This document shows, one piece after another, positions 1-6,364 of a stretch of 16,846 bases of DNA. The stretch's first letter is position 1. The number at the start of each line of letters is the position of its first letter. The stretch is from Opitutales bacterium. Lineage in GTDB: Bacteria; Verrucomicrobiota; Verrucomicrobiia; Opitutales; JAFGAQ01. A program made the translations under genes and the position numbers. The notes beneath the pieces are model-generated. The model saw only the letters and a list, made by a program, of their open reading frames with translations. It searched no databases and had not been told where the DNA came from. The DNA lies in the NCBI GenBank assembly GCA_028704125.1, contig JAQVLM010000015.1:1-16846 (forward strand), read 5' to 3'.

Positions 1-138
1 AGGGTGCTAGCGGATGGCTTGCCGGATGCCGTGCTCAGTGGGGCTCATCTTGCGGAGGCGTACCGTATAGAGGCGCGGGTTTTCAATGATCGGGAGCATC
101 GGGCGCTGATTCCATGGGATTGCATTTATGAAGACTGA
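1..138 (+). CDS. 3' end of an ABC transporter ATP-binding protein (BtuD/FecE type), partial
   Basis: Reading in frame from base 1 gives 45 residues ending at a TGA at 136-138. The segment resembles the extreme C-terminus of corrinoid/iron-siderophore ABC ATPases, where a 'G.p..vl....l...y.iea.v' pattern is followed by a short basic and proline-containing tail. Here the order is VLADGLPDAVLSGAHLAEAY, then RIEARVFNDREHRALIP. No Walker motif lies inside the window, so the family call rests on this tail and on the context. The stop overlaps the cbiA start by 11 bases (ATG at 128), which suggests one transcript and coupled translation. A corrinoid transporter next to cbiA and cobO would fit salvage of incomplete corrinoids. 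An Fe-siderophore or heme ATPase cannot be excluded. Confidence 0.6.
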   Translation, partial: RVLADGLPDAVLSGAHLAEAYRIEARVFNDREHRALIPWDCIYED

Positions 139-1534
139 ATCGATTCGACCCTCGCGCGGTGTGGTGGTTGCCGGTACTTGTAGCAGCGGAGGAAAAACCC
201 TGATAAGCGCACTTTTGATCAGTGCGTTGCGTGTGCGGGGAATGCCAGTGCAGGCTTTCAAGGTTGGCCCGGACTACATTGATCCCGGGTATTCGGCACA
301 CTATGCGGGTCGTGCGACCTACAACCTCGACCATTATATGATGGGAGAACAGCGGATTCGCGACGTTGTGGCCCGGCGGACCTTTGATGCGGTGGGTGTG
401 GTTGAAGGCGTGATGGGGCTATTCGACGGAACGCATCCCACTTCGGCGGAAGGAAGCACGTGGGGCATTGCGGGTCTGCTGGGGTGGCCGGTTTTCCTGG
501 TGATTCCGGCGGCCAGGCAAGGGCGTTCGATCCGGGCGATTGTCCGTGGATTCATGGAGGAAGGGCGTCCGGATTCGCGGATCACGGGTATTATACTCAA
601 TCGGGTGTCGGGAGACGCCCATGCGGAATATTTGCGTTCTGCGTTGGCGGATCTATCGGTTCCAGTTCTGGGTGCGGTTCCTGAACTCAGCGGTGTGGAT
701 TGGCCGGAACGACATCTTGGGTTGCGGGCGAGTCAGGAGTATGATCTCCCGCCTATGGAAAGGCTGGCGGGGCACGCCGGGTCCCACCTCGATATGGATG
801 CGATCGTGGCGCGGCTCAAGCCCCAACCACAAGCCCTTCCACAAGGTAAATCCGGATTGTTTTCAAAGGATCGTTTTGGGGTCGGATCCCGTATCGGCAT
901 TGCTATGGACAGGGCCTTTCACTTCTACTATCCCTCCAGTCTGGATGCGGTAAGGGAGTGGGGCTTTGAACTGTGTCCCTTCTCTCCGATATCGGATCAA
1001 CGTTTACCGGAAGGATTGGACGGGCTCATTATCGGAGGCGGATTTCCCGAGATATTTGCCAGGGAATTGGCTGCAAATGAGTCGATGCGGATGGCGATTC
1101 GCGATTTTGTTGAGTCCGGTGGACCTTGCTATGCTGAGTGCGGGGGACTCATGTATCTGACCGGTGGAATTGTTCCCCAGGGAAGCGGATTTCATCCCAT
1201 GGTTGGGATTTTGCCAGGGCAGGTTCAGATGAAATCCAGGCTGCAGCGCTTCGGATACACTGAAGGCCGTTTTGATCCGGACAAAGCCGGATATCGTGGG
1301 CACGAATTTCACCACAGTGCATGGGATCGCGAAAACGACTGCGGAAATCTCTGGCATGCCCGCAGGTCGACCTGTGGATCGATGCGTAAGGAGGGTTACC
1401 GATACAAAAACCTCCATGCATCCTACATCCACTTGGAGTATTCGACAGCCGAGCCTCTTTTCCGGGATCTTTTCGGTCGGCAAGACCGAAGGGGTTCTCC
1501 GTCCCATCAACCTGAATACTGTGTTCCCATTTGA
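128..1534 (+). CDS. cbiA: Cobyrinate a,c-diamide synthase CbiA/CobB
   Basis: This cytoplasmic enzyme of adenosylcobalamin synthesis amidates the a and c side chains of cobyrinate (or hydrogenobyrinate) using ATP and glutamine. The 468-residue length is normal for the family. The N-terminal ATP-binding half has the dethiobiotin-synthetase-like P-loop GTCSSGGKT at residues 17-25, followed by FKVGPDYIDPGYS and EGVMGLFDG. The C-terminal half is a class I glutamine amidotransferase-like domain: GLIIGGGFPE near 299-308, the nucleophile Cys338 in AECGGLMYL, and RGHEFHHS plus an ASYIHLEY histidine (about H435) near the end. The ATG at 128 overlaps the previous gene and lacks a strong Shine-Dalgarno, so I favour coupled translation. 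cobO begins one base after the stop. CbiA and CobB cannot be told apart from sequence alone; no other cobalamin-ring genes are visible to decide the aerobic or anaerobic route. Confidence 0.95.
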   Translation: MKTESIRPSRGVVVAGTCSSGGKTLISALLISALRVRGMPVQAFKVGPDYIDPGYSAHYAGRATYNLDHYMMGEQRIRDVVARRTFDAVGVVEGVMGLFDGTHPTSAEGSTWGIAGLLGWPVFLVIPAARQGRSIRAIVRGFMEEGRPDSRITGIILNRVSGDAHAEYLRSALADLSVPVLGAVPELSGVDWPERHLGLRASQEYDLPPMERLAGHAGSHLDMDAIVARLKPQPQALPQGKSGLFSKDRFGVGSRIGIAMDRAFHFYYPSSLDAVREWGFELCPFSPISDQRLPEGLDGLIIGGGFPEIFARELAANESMRMAIRDFVESGGPCYAECGGLMYLTGGIVPQGSGFHPMVGILPGQVQMKSRLQRFGYTEGRFDPDKAGYRGHEFHHSAWDRENDCGNLWHARRSTCGSMRKEGYRYKNLHASYIHLEYSTAEPLFRDLFGRQDRRGSPSHQPEYCVPI

Positions 1535-1535
1535 A

Positions 1536-2123
1536 ATGACGATGATCCACCCAAGCAGTTGCTCCAGTTCGACTGGTCCCCTTTCATCCCGCAGCGGATT
1601 ATTTCTGCTCCACACTGGCGATGGAAAAGGCAAAACCAGTGCCGCAATGAACCTTGTGTATCGGCACCTTGCCCATGATCTTCCGGTGGTAGTGATACAA
1701 TTTTTGAAGTCACCTGAAGGGCATCCGGATGGGGATCGCCTCTTTCTGGGAAAGCTTTCATCTATGGGGTTTCCGGTGGAGGTGCGCACTCTGGGGACTG
1801 GCTGCTCCTGGAACCGTCCCGATGAAGATGCGGCAAGGCAGGCGGCTGCCGATGCGTGGGAGTTTGCGTTGAGGATCCTTCAGGCGGGAAAACACCGATT
1901 AGTGGTGTTGGATGAGCTGCACATCGCGATCTTTCAGGGTATGCTGGGTCCGGACGATGTCCTTGCGGGTATCCAATCGCGTCATCCGGAGACTCATGTG
2001 GTGACCACCGGACGGTATGCTCCCATGTCCATGATGGAAGAGGCGGACCTTGTTACGGAGATGAAGCTAATCCGTCACCCACACGAGCGGCATGTTTCGG
2101 CACAAATGGGGATTGAGTATTGA
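1536..2123 (+). CDS. cobO: Corrinoid adenosyltransferase CobO/BtuR
   Basis: CobO/BtuR transfers adenosyl from ATP to Co(I) of corrinoids, making the Co-C bond of adenosylcobalamin. From ATG 1536 the product is 195 residues, close to typical BtuR/CobO length. Visible motifs are the P-loop GDGKGKTSA at residues 28-36, the VVLDELHIAI strand/loop near 123-132 that replaces a standard Walker B, the TTGRYAP segment near 157-163, and the conserved tail HVSAQMGIEY. The frame stays open upstream into cbiA, but that part is antisense-free shadow reading and does not look like family sequence. A second ATG at 1542 is also possible. Spacing to cbiA is one base. The first about 20 residues are Ser-rich and not conserved-looking. 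Confidence 0.94.
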   Translation: MTMIHPSSCSSSTGPLSSRSGLFLLHTGDGKGKTSAAMNLVYRHLAHDLPVVVIQFLKSPEGHPDGDRLFLGKLSSMGFPVEVRTLGTGCSWNRPDEDAARQAAADAWEFALRILQAGKHRLVVLDELHIAIFQGMLGPDDVLAGIQSRHPETHVVTTGRYAPMSMMEEADLVTEMKLIRHPHERHVSAQMGIEY

Positions 2124-2142
2124 CGAAATGGCGTCGGGCTCG

Positions 2143-2159
2143 AGTTGGGATTCAACTTG
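2143..2159 (+). other. Weak inverted repeat after cobO
   Basis: AGTTG at 2143-2147 pairs with CAACT at 2153-2157, and flanking bases allow two more pairs including a G-T. It lies 20 bases after the cobO stop. No T-run follows, so this is at best a weak transcription end signal between the corrinoid genes and the next operon. Confidence 0.2.
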
Positions 2160-2193
2160 AACTGGGCGGGGAATTGATCAGAATGCGGACATC

Positions 2194-2490
2194 ATGACTG
2201 CAAAGCGGGAATTCATCGCCGGGCTTGCGCCACACCTTTTATGGGATGTGGATGCTGCGTCCCTCGATGCGGAGACCCATGCGGCGTTCTTGATCTGCAG
2301 GGTCATGGAGCGGGGAGGCGCAGATGATGTGCGCTGCGCCTGGAGATTCTACGGTGAGGCGCGAGTGCGGGATGCTTTGCTGCATGCGCCGTCTCTGACA
2401 CGCAAAACCGTGCGCTTCTTCGCCAATCAATTCCGGATTCCCTGTGAAGCGTTCCGGTCCTGGCAGCGTGAGCAGCAGTGGGGTACATGA
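2194..2490 (+). CDS. DUF6922-type small protein, putative antitoxin of the AbiEii pair
   Basis: A 98-residue cytoplasmic protein that I place in the DUF6922 family from the pattern 'L.PHLLWDVD...LD...H..FLI.RV.E.G..DDVR...R.YGE.RVRD.L..A..L...T..F.A..F.IP.EAFR'. Family members usually stand directly before an AbiEii/AbiGii-type nucleotidyltransferase gene, as here, and are presumed antitoxins. That role is inferred from gene order. The stop overlaps the next start (ATGA at 2487-2490), giving translational coupling. There is no clear Shine-Dalgarno before ATG 2194. A weak promoter, TTGAAC at 2157-2162 with CAGAAT at 2179-2184, would start transcription within a few bases of the ATG. Confidence 0.8.
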   Translation: MTAKREFIAGLAPHLLWDVDAASLDAETHAAFLICRVMERGGADDVRCAWRFYGEARVRDALLHAPSLTRKTVRFFANQFRIPCEAFRSWQREQQWGT

Positions 2491-3095
2491 AGCTGCACAC
2501 TGAGGCAGTCGCTCCCGTGCTCTGGAAGGTGTTGTCGGAATTGATGGCCACCGAACCAATGAGTGGCTTCTGTCTGGCGGGCGGCACAGCCTTGGGTTTG
2601 CTCTATGGGCACAGAACATCCGTTGACTTGGATCTCTTCAGTGATCAGGCCTTCAATGCGGTCAAGCTGGGAGGGTTTCTCAGCGAACAATTTGGACTGA
2701 CCGAATCATCCATCGAATCGAATTCGGTTTCGGGGGTGATCCAGGGAATAAGGGTCGACTGCCTTGCGCACCGCTATCCGATGATTGCGGAGGTGCGGCA
2801 GTGGGATGGTGTCCGTCTGCTGGCGTTGGAGGACATCGCCGCGATGAAGCTGAATGCGATCGCCAACCGAGGGAGCAAAAAAGATTTCTGGGACCTGTAT
2901 GAACTCATGCAGCATTTTGATCGGCAACAACTGCTCGGGTTTTTCAAACAGAAGTACCCCTCGGCGAACCTGTGGACGGTTGAGAAATCGCTTTCCTGGT
3001 TCGACGATGCGGAGATGGATCCCGACCCCCGTTGCCTGAAGGGCCGGAATTGGGAGCAGATCCGGGACGCGATTGCCGAATGGAACCGACTGTAG
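2487..3095 (+). CDS. AbiEii/AbiGii-family nucleotidyltransferase, putative toxin
   Basis: From ATG 2487 the product is 202 residues. A GTG nine bases upstream is possible, but the ATG overlaps the preceding stop in the usual ATGA manner. It is a DNA-polymerase-beta-like nucleotidyltransferase: the GG of AGGTALGLLYGHRTSVDLDL at residues 31-50 holds the helix-turn, D47 and D49 form the metal-binding DxD, and D91 in IRVDCL is the probable third acidic residue. The later LEDIAAMKLNAIANRGSKKD and DFWDLYEL segments are characteristic of the AbiEii/AbiGii group. AbiEii relatives are toxins of type IV-like abortive infection systems, and MenT relatives modify tRNA. Which applies here is unknown. The partner is the DUF6922 gene. 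Confidence 0.88.
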   Translation: MKLHTEAVAPVLWKVLSELMATEPMSGFCLAGGTALGLLYGHRTSVDLDLFSDQAFNAVKLGGFLSEQFGLTESSIESNSVSGVIQGIRVDCLAHRYPMIAEVRQWDGVRLLALEDIAAMKLNAIANRGSKKDFWDLYELMQHFDRQQLLGFFKQKYPSANLWTVEKSLSWFDDAEMDPDPRCLKGRNWEQIRDAIAEWNRL

Positions 3096-3186
3096 CCACA
3101 TCGCGTTAGGTGGGTTTTCGCCATTTACCCGAATTCTGTGATGAAGCGAATCCGGAATTTCACCCGACAGTGGGTCCTGGATGCGC

Positions 3187-3245
3187 TTTCGTAGCGGAAG
3201 GCGCAAGCGTTCCTACCCTGCGTTTTTAGGTTGGAGATGAAGAGG
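3187..3245 (+). repeat. Dispersed hairpin repeat R1, copy 1
   Basis: The copy starts with the conserved CGTAGCGG and ends with the conserved TTGGAGATGAAGAGG-like tail. Between them GGAAGGC, a GCAA loop and GCGTTCC form a seven-pair stem with one mismatch. Other copies are at 4639-4677, 14796-14855 and 14909-14960. Confidence 0.65.
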
Positions 3246-3330
3246 ACTTACGTAGAGCCGCGGAAGAAAGATGAATGGGAATCACGAATGACAACAAACC
3301 ATCCAGCAAATCCTGTCTATTGACCTCTTC

Positions 3331-3434
3331 TAATTTGGACAGGATCCACAGGATTGAAGAAGATATGTCTCACGCCCGTTTGACGCTGCATGCAGCGTCT
3401 GCACTCAAGCCGCCAAGACGCAAAGGAAGAAAGG
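3331..3434 (+). repeat. Dispersed repeat R3, copy 1, with inserted palindrome
   Basis: It shares TTTGGACAGGATCCACAGG, then ATTGAA, and the later GCCGCCAAGACGCAAAGG, with the copy at 4551-4630. Relative to that copy it carries about 30 extra bases (about 3376-3408) that contain an 18-base perfect palindrome. Confidence 0.7.
3382..3399. repeat. 18-base perfect palindrome
   Basis: GACGCTGCA is followed at once by its reverse complement TGCAGCGTC. It sits in the segment present in R3 copy 1 and absent from copy 2. With no loop it would suit a dimeric DNA-binding protein or a recombinase better than an RNA hairpin. Confidence 0.7.
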
Positions 3435-3452
3435 AGTTATAGGGTATGACAC

Positions 3453-3524
3453 AATATGAGTTGAAAATCTGTTGTTTGGCGCCAGCAAAACGTATGTGGC
3501 CCGCATGGCTTATAGCGAGCGATG
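3453..3524 (+). repeat. Dispersed repeat R4, copy 1
   Basis: TATGAGTTGAAA, then TCTGTTGTTT, GCGCCAGCAAAACGT, TGTGGCCCGCA and AGCGAGCGATG are shared with 13433-13515 in the same order. The 13.4 kb copy has ten extra bases between GGCTTAT and AGCGAGCG. Confidence 0.75.
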
Positions 3525-3636
3525 CAAAATACTCATTTTGGAATACATGTCGCCTGGAGGCTCGTAAGATAGAAGCCATGATCGGGAAACATCCCGTGCA
3601 ACGGATCGCTTGCGTGGACAATAGGTGATGGGTGGA

Positions 3637-3666
3637 TTGACAATCAACTTGCCGTAATGCAGTATT
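3637..3666 (+). promoter_or_regulatory. Possible promoter of the AbrB/PIN operon
   Basis: A perfect -35 hexamer TTGACA lies at 3637-3642, with weak -10 candidates CAGTAT or AGTATT at 3660-3666. The end of the -35 is 29 bases before ATG 3672, so transcription would start at or next to that ATG and the mRNA would be nearly leaderless. The -10 match is poor. Confidence 0.4.
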
Positions 3667-3671
3667 GCTGC

Positions 3672-3917
3672 ATGGCGTTGGTGATACCTGTTAGCAAGAG
3701 AGGAACCGTAACCCTTCCACCGGGTTTGAGGAAACGGTTGGGTTTGGATCGTTTGGAAAATCCGATGCTTCTCGTGGAGGAGCAGGGGGGCAAACTCGTG
3801 CTGGAAGCTGCAACCGCCCTACCGGTGAGGGAGATTCCTGAGTCCACCCTGAAGAAGTGGATTTGTGAGGATGAATCCGGGATGGATGCTTTCAATAGCA
3901 CCGAAAAGGATGCGTGA
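3672..3917 (+). CDS. AbrB/MazE-type antitoxin
   Basis: A swapped-hairpin AbrB-type DNA-binding protein and the likely antitoxin of the following PIN toxin. From ATG 3672 it has 81 residues. An ATG at 3657 would add five (MQYCC). I prefer 3672 because the family starts close to the pattern 'V.VSKRGTVTLPPGLRKRLGL', which is seen here at residues 4-25, and because a perfect TTGACA 29 bases upstream would place the transcript start there. The C-terminal about 40 residues (STLKKWICEDESG and an acidic end) would be the toxin-binding part. The stop overlaps the PIN start by four bases (GTGA at 3914-3917). It probably also represses its own operon, as is usual for the family. Confidence 0.85.
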   Translation: MALVIPVSKRGTVTLPPGLRKRLGLDRLENPMLLVEEQGGKLVLEAATALPVREIPESTLKKWICEDESGMDAFNSTEKDA

Positions 3918-4336
3918 AGGTTTTCCTGGACACGAGCGTGTTGCTTTCCGCGTGTGGGTCGTCAAAGGGGGCGAGTCGTTATGTTGTCGAGAACGCCGAT
4001 TCCAAGGACTGGGAGCTGGTCAGCTCGCTGTATTGTCGGGAAGAGACCCTAAGGAATATTTGCAAACTGGGGTTGGATGCGGGAAACTATTTTTCGGTTA
4101 GAATTGAGCGAGGGATCATTTGGAAAACAGATGTTGTTGTACGGGACAGGATCGTCATGTTCCCAAAGGCTAAAGACAGACCCGTTATCCTGACGGCATT
4201 GGCAGAACAATGTGCAGTCCTCCTGACCTTGGACCGTGTGGATTTCCAAAAGAGCGTAGTTGGTCAGTTTTATGCGATGGCGATTCGAACGCCAGGAGAC
4301 TGGCTGATTGAACTTCGGGATAAGGGTCTAATATGA
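3914..4336 (+). CDS. PIN-domain ribonuclease toxin (VapC-like)
   Basis: A 140-residue PIN-domain protein starting at GTG 3914, coupled to the antitoxin by a four-base overlap. The start MKVFLDTSVLLSA carries the first metal-binding Asp (D6). An acidic pair E43/E44 follows in YCREETLRNI, and then K-D88-RPVILTALAEQ and LLTLDRVDF (D107, D110) complete the expected acidic cluster. PIN toxins cut RNA, often tRNA or rRNA. The target here cannot be read from the sequence. Pairing with an AbrB-type antitoxin is common for this branch. The gene ends at TGA 4334-4336 and is followed directly by repeat island B. Confidence 0.88.
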   Translation: MKVFLDTSVLLSACGSSKGASRYVVENADSKDWELVSSLYCREETLRNICKLGLDAGNYFSVRIERGIIWKTDVVVRDRIVMFPKAKDRPVILTALAEQCAVLLTLDRVDFQKSVVGQFYAMAIRTPGDWLIELRDKGLI

Positions 4337-4410
4337 GTCATGTTGAAATGGCTGGGATCCGCTGCCCGGACGACGATACCCAGAGCGGAGTCGAGGACCT
4401 GCGGGTTGGA

Positions 4411-4513
4411 AGAAGAATCTTTACCACAAAGAGCGCGAAGCACACGAAGGTGGGTGAAGTGAGGTGGTATCCTTCGTGCTCTTCGAGTCCTTTGCTTCGC
4501 GCTGTTGCTTGAG
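4411..4513. repeat. Dispersed inverted repeat R5, copy 1
   Basis: The left arm AGCGCGAAGC (4432-4441) pairs perfectly with GCTTCGCGCT (4494-4503). The inner ACACGAAGG (4442-4450) pairs with CCTTCGTG (4471-4478). The flanking AGAAGAATCTTT is shared with the copy at 13521-13619. These 'CCACGAAG...CACGAAGG' elements are widespread in PVC-group genomes, as I recall them. Confidence 0.7.
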
Positions 4514-4550
4514 TGTCGCCTTCGGCTCGAGAGTGGTGAAGAGAAGTATC

Positions 4551-4630
4551 TATTTGGACAGGATCCACAGGATTGAATAAGAAGAGATGACTCACGCAAA
4601 GCCGCCAAGACGCAAAGGGAAGATGAATTG
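4551..4630 (+). repeat. Dispersed repeat R3, copy 2
   Basis: TTTGGACAGGATCCACAGG with ATTGAA, then CTCACGCAAAGCCGCCAAGA with CGCAAAGG, matches copy 1 at 3331-3434 without the palindromic insertion. Confidence 0.7.
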
Positions 4631-4638
4631 GAAGTTTT

Positions 4639-4677
4639 TCCCGTAGCGAAAAGCGTGAGTGTTCCGTCTTATCCGGA
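4639..4677 (+). repeat. Dispersed hairpin repeat R1, copy 2 (degenerate stem)
   Basis: CCCGTAGCG and TTCCGTCTTATCCGG match the conserved flanks of R1. The stem GAAAAGC / GTGTTCC with a GTGA loop is imperfect in this copy. Confidence 0.5.
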
Positions 4678-4685
4678 GGATTCTA

Positions 4686-6071
4686 CTAACGGCCAACCAT
4701 TTTGGATGGGTCGACCCATTCGTCGAACTGGGCGTCTGTCAGCAGGCCGAGCGCGGCTTCTTTGAGGGTGAGGTTTTCGGAATGGGCTTTCTTTGCGATT
4801 TTTGCCGCCTTCTCATAACCGATATGGGGGTTGAGGGCGGTTACCAGCATGAGGGAGTTTTTTAGGTGTTCTTCAATGCGGGCTTTGTTCGGCTCGATGC
4901 CGACGGCACAGAAGCGGTTGAAGGCTTTACAGGCATCGCCGAGGAGGTTGGCGGACTGGAGGAATGCATGGATCATGACCGGTTTGAACACATTCAGCTC
5001 AAAATGGCCGTTTGAACCGGCGATCGAGATGGTGACGTCGTTGCCCATAACCTGTGTGCAAACCATGGTGAGGGCTTCGACCTGGGTCGGGTTGACTTTG
5101 CCCGGCATGATGGAGGAACCCGGTTCATTCTCGGGAATGGTGATTTCGCCAATTCCGGATCTCGGACCTGAAGCGAGGAGCCGGATATCGTTGGCGATCT
5201 TCATCAGGCTAACGGCGAGCTGCTTGAGTGCCCCGTGCGATTCCACGATCGCATCGTGCGCTGCGAGGGATTCAAACTTATTGCGGGCGCTGATGAAGGG
5301 GAAACCGGTCAGGCGGGCAATGTGCCCGGCCACGCGTTCGGAGTAGCCTTTGGGTGTGTTCAATCCGGTACCCACCGCGGTGCCGCCAAGAGCCAGTTCC
5401 GACAGGTGGGGGAGTGTGTTGCGCAAGGCGGCGAGCCCGTGGTCGATTTGGGAGACATAACCGGAGAACTCCTGCCCGAGGGTCAGCGGGGTGGCATCCA
5501 TCCAGTGGGTTCGCCCAATTTTGACGACATCCCGCATCGCTTCAGATTTGGCGGACAAGGTGTCCCGGAGGGCCTCGACTCCGGGGATCGTGTGCTCTGC
5601 GAGCGTCCGGTAGGCCGCGATATGCATGGCCGTGGGAAAGGTGTCATTGGACGACTGGGATTTGTTGACGTCGTCGTTTGGATGGATCAGTGGCTTGCCA
5701 ATGCCCAGTTCGTTCCCGTCGAGAACATGCGCTCGATTGGAGATGACCTCGTTGCAGTTCATATTGGACTGGGTGCCGGATCCTGTTTGCCAGACCACCA
5801 GTGGGAAATGATCATCGAGTTGTCCGGAGATGATTTCGTCGCAAACCTTGCAGATGAGGTGGCATTTTTGCTCAGGGAGCACGCCCAACTCCTGGTTGGT
5901 GATGGCTGCGGCCTTTTTCAGGAACCCGAAGGCATGGATGATTTCCTTCGGCATCGATGCGGCCGGGCCGATGGGGAAGTGGTGGACGGAGCGCTGGGTC
6001 TGGGCGCCCCAATAACGGTCGGCCGGGACTTCGATCGGTCCCATGGTGTCGGTTTCGGTTCGGGTGTTCAT
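4686..6071 (-). CDS. fumC: Class II fumarate hydratase FumC
   Basis: This cytoplasmic TCA-cycle enzyme reversibly hydrates fumarate to L-malate. It is iron-independent and homotetrameric in the family. The 461-residue length is typical. Conserved regions appear in order: GSGTQSNMNCNEV near residues 98-109, HPNDDVNKSQSSNDTFPTAM at 130-149, GRTHWMDATPLTLGQEF with H189 at 187-202, and the family signature GSSIMPGKVNPTQ at 318-330, including the catalytic Ser of the SS loop and the K/N substrate contacts. It reads leftward, opposite to its neighbours, and stands alone with about 290 bases to the next gene upstream. No strong Shine-Dalgarno is visible before the ATG. A second TAG follows the stop. 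Confidence 0.97.
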   Translation of the reverse strand: MNTRTETDTMGPIEVPADRYWGAQTQRSVHHFPIGPAASMPKEIIHAFGFLKKAAAITNQELGVLPEQKCHLICKVCDEIISGQLDDHFPLVVWQTGSGTQSNMNCNEVISNRAHVLDGNELGIGKPLIHPNDDVNKSQSSNDTFPTAMHIAAYRTLAEHTIPGVEALRDTLSAKSEAMRDVVKIGRTHWMDATPLTLGQEFSGYVSQIDHGLAALRNTLPHLSELALGGTAVGTGLNTPKGYSERVAGHIARLTGFPFISARNKFESLAAHDAIVESHGALKQLAVSLMKIANDIRLLASGPRSGIGEITIPENEPGSSIMPGKVNPTQVEALTMVCTQVMGNDVTISIAGSNGHFELNVFKPVMIHAFLQSANLLGDACKAFNRFCAVGIEPNKARIEEHLKNSLMLVTALNPHIGYEKAAKIAKKAHSENLTLKEAALGLLTDAQFDEWVDPSKMVGR

Positions 6072-6171
6072 GAGATCAACAAAGGAACGATTACCACGAA
6101 GTCAAAGCGACCGACCGATGAGATTGTTGTTGGTGTGTCGTTCCATGTGGCTTGCCCCTGTGTGCCAGAGT

Positions 6172-6185
6172 TGTGAAATCTCACA
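6172..6185. promoter_or_regulatory. Palindromic TGTGA-N4-TCACA site between divergent genes
   Basis: TGTGA (6172-6176) and TCACA (6181-6185) form a symmetric site in the 293-base gap between fumC and the divergent exported-protein gene. The half-sites are those of CRP, but the spacing is four rather than the usual six bases. It could serve a CRP/FNR-family regulator or be chance. Confidence 0.25.
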
Positions 6186-6364
6186 GGATCCGGTGGATGT
6201 CGTGCCACCTGGAGTTCCGGGTTGGGGCGAAAATGCTTGCCAGTGGATCGAGTGGCACCTAGCCAAATTACGACTTTGATCGACTGAACGTTTTCTTTCC
6301 GGTCTCAAATATCCTGCCCATTATGGAATGGGTGCTCTTGTATAACATGCCACTAACCCAAGCA

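Larger units (their letters stand above)
3096..3671. other. Repeat island A, no convincing gene
   Basis: This 576-base gap between two toxin-antitoxin-like operons holds one copy each of repeats R1 (3187-3245), R3 (3331-3434, with an internal palindrome) and R4 (3453-3524), plus a likely promoter for the next operon. A 60-codon reading frame at 3446-3628 runs straight through R4. Because R4 recurs non-coding at 13.4 kb, I do not regard it as a gene. Confidence 0.7.
4337..4685. other. Repeat island B, no gene seen
   Basis: The 349 bases between the PIN gene and the 3' end of fumC contain repeats R5 (4411-4513), R3 (4551-4630) and R1 (4639-4677) end to end. Weak open frames on both strands follow the repeats and do not resemble proteins. 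Confidence 0.7.

Noticed and set aside
1004..1789. A 261-codon minus-strand frame across cbiA and cobO
   Set aside because: It lies antisense to two well-identified genes and has no recognisable domain or start signal.
3446..3628. A 60-codon frame starting inside island A
   Set aside because: Its first half is repeat R4, which recurs in an unrelated setting at 13.4 kb without an equivalent frame.
3331..4630. CRISPR array formed by the R3 copies
   Set aside because: The copies are over 1 kb apart, not regularly spaced, and there are no spacers or cas genes.
5235..6176. A 313-codon open frame on the plus strand opposite fumC
   Set aside because: It is a shadow of fumC: fumC on the other strand shows every class II signature, while this frame gives no family-like sequence.
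6172..6185. A standard CRP binding site
   Set aside because: The half-sites match but the spacer is four instead of six bases. It is kept only as a low-confidence palindrome.
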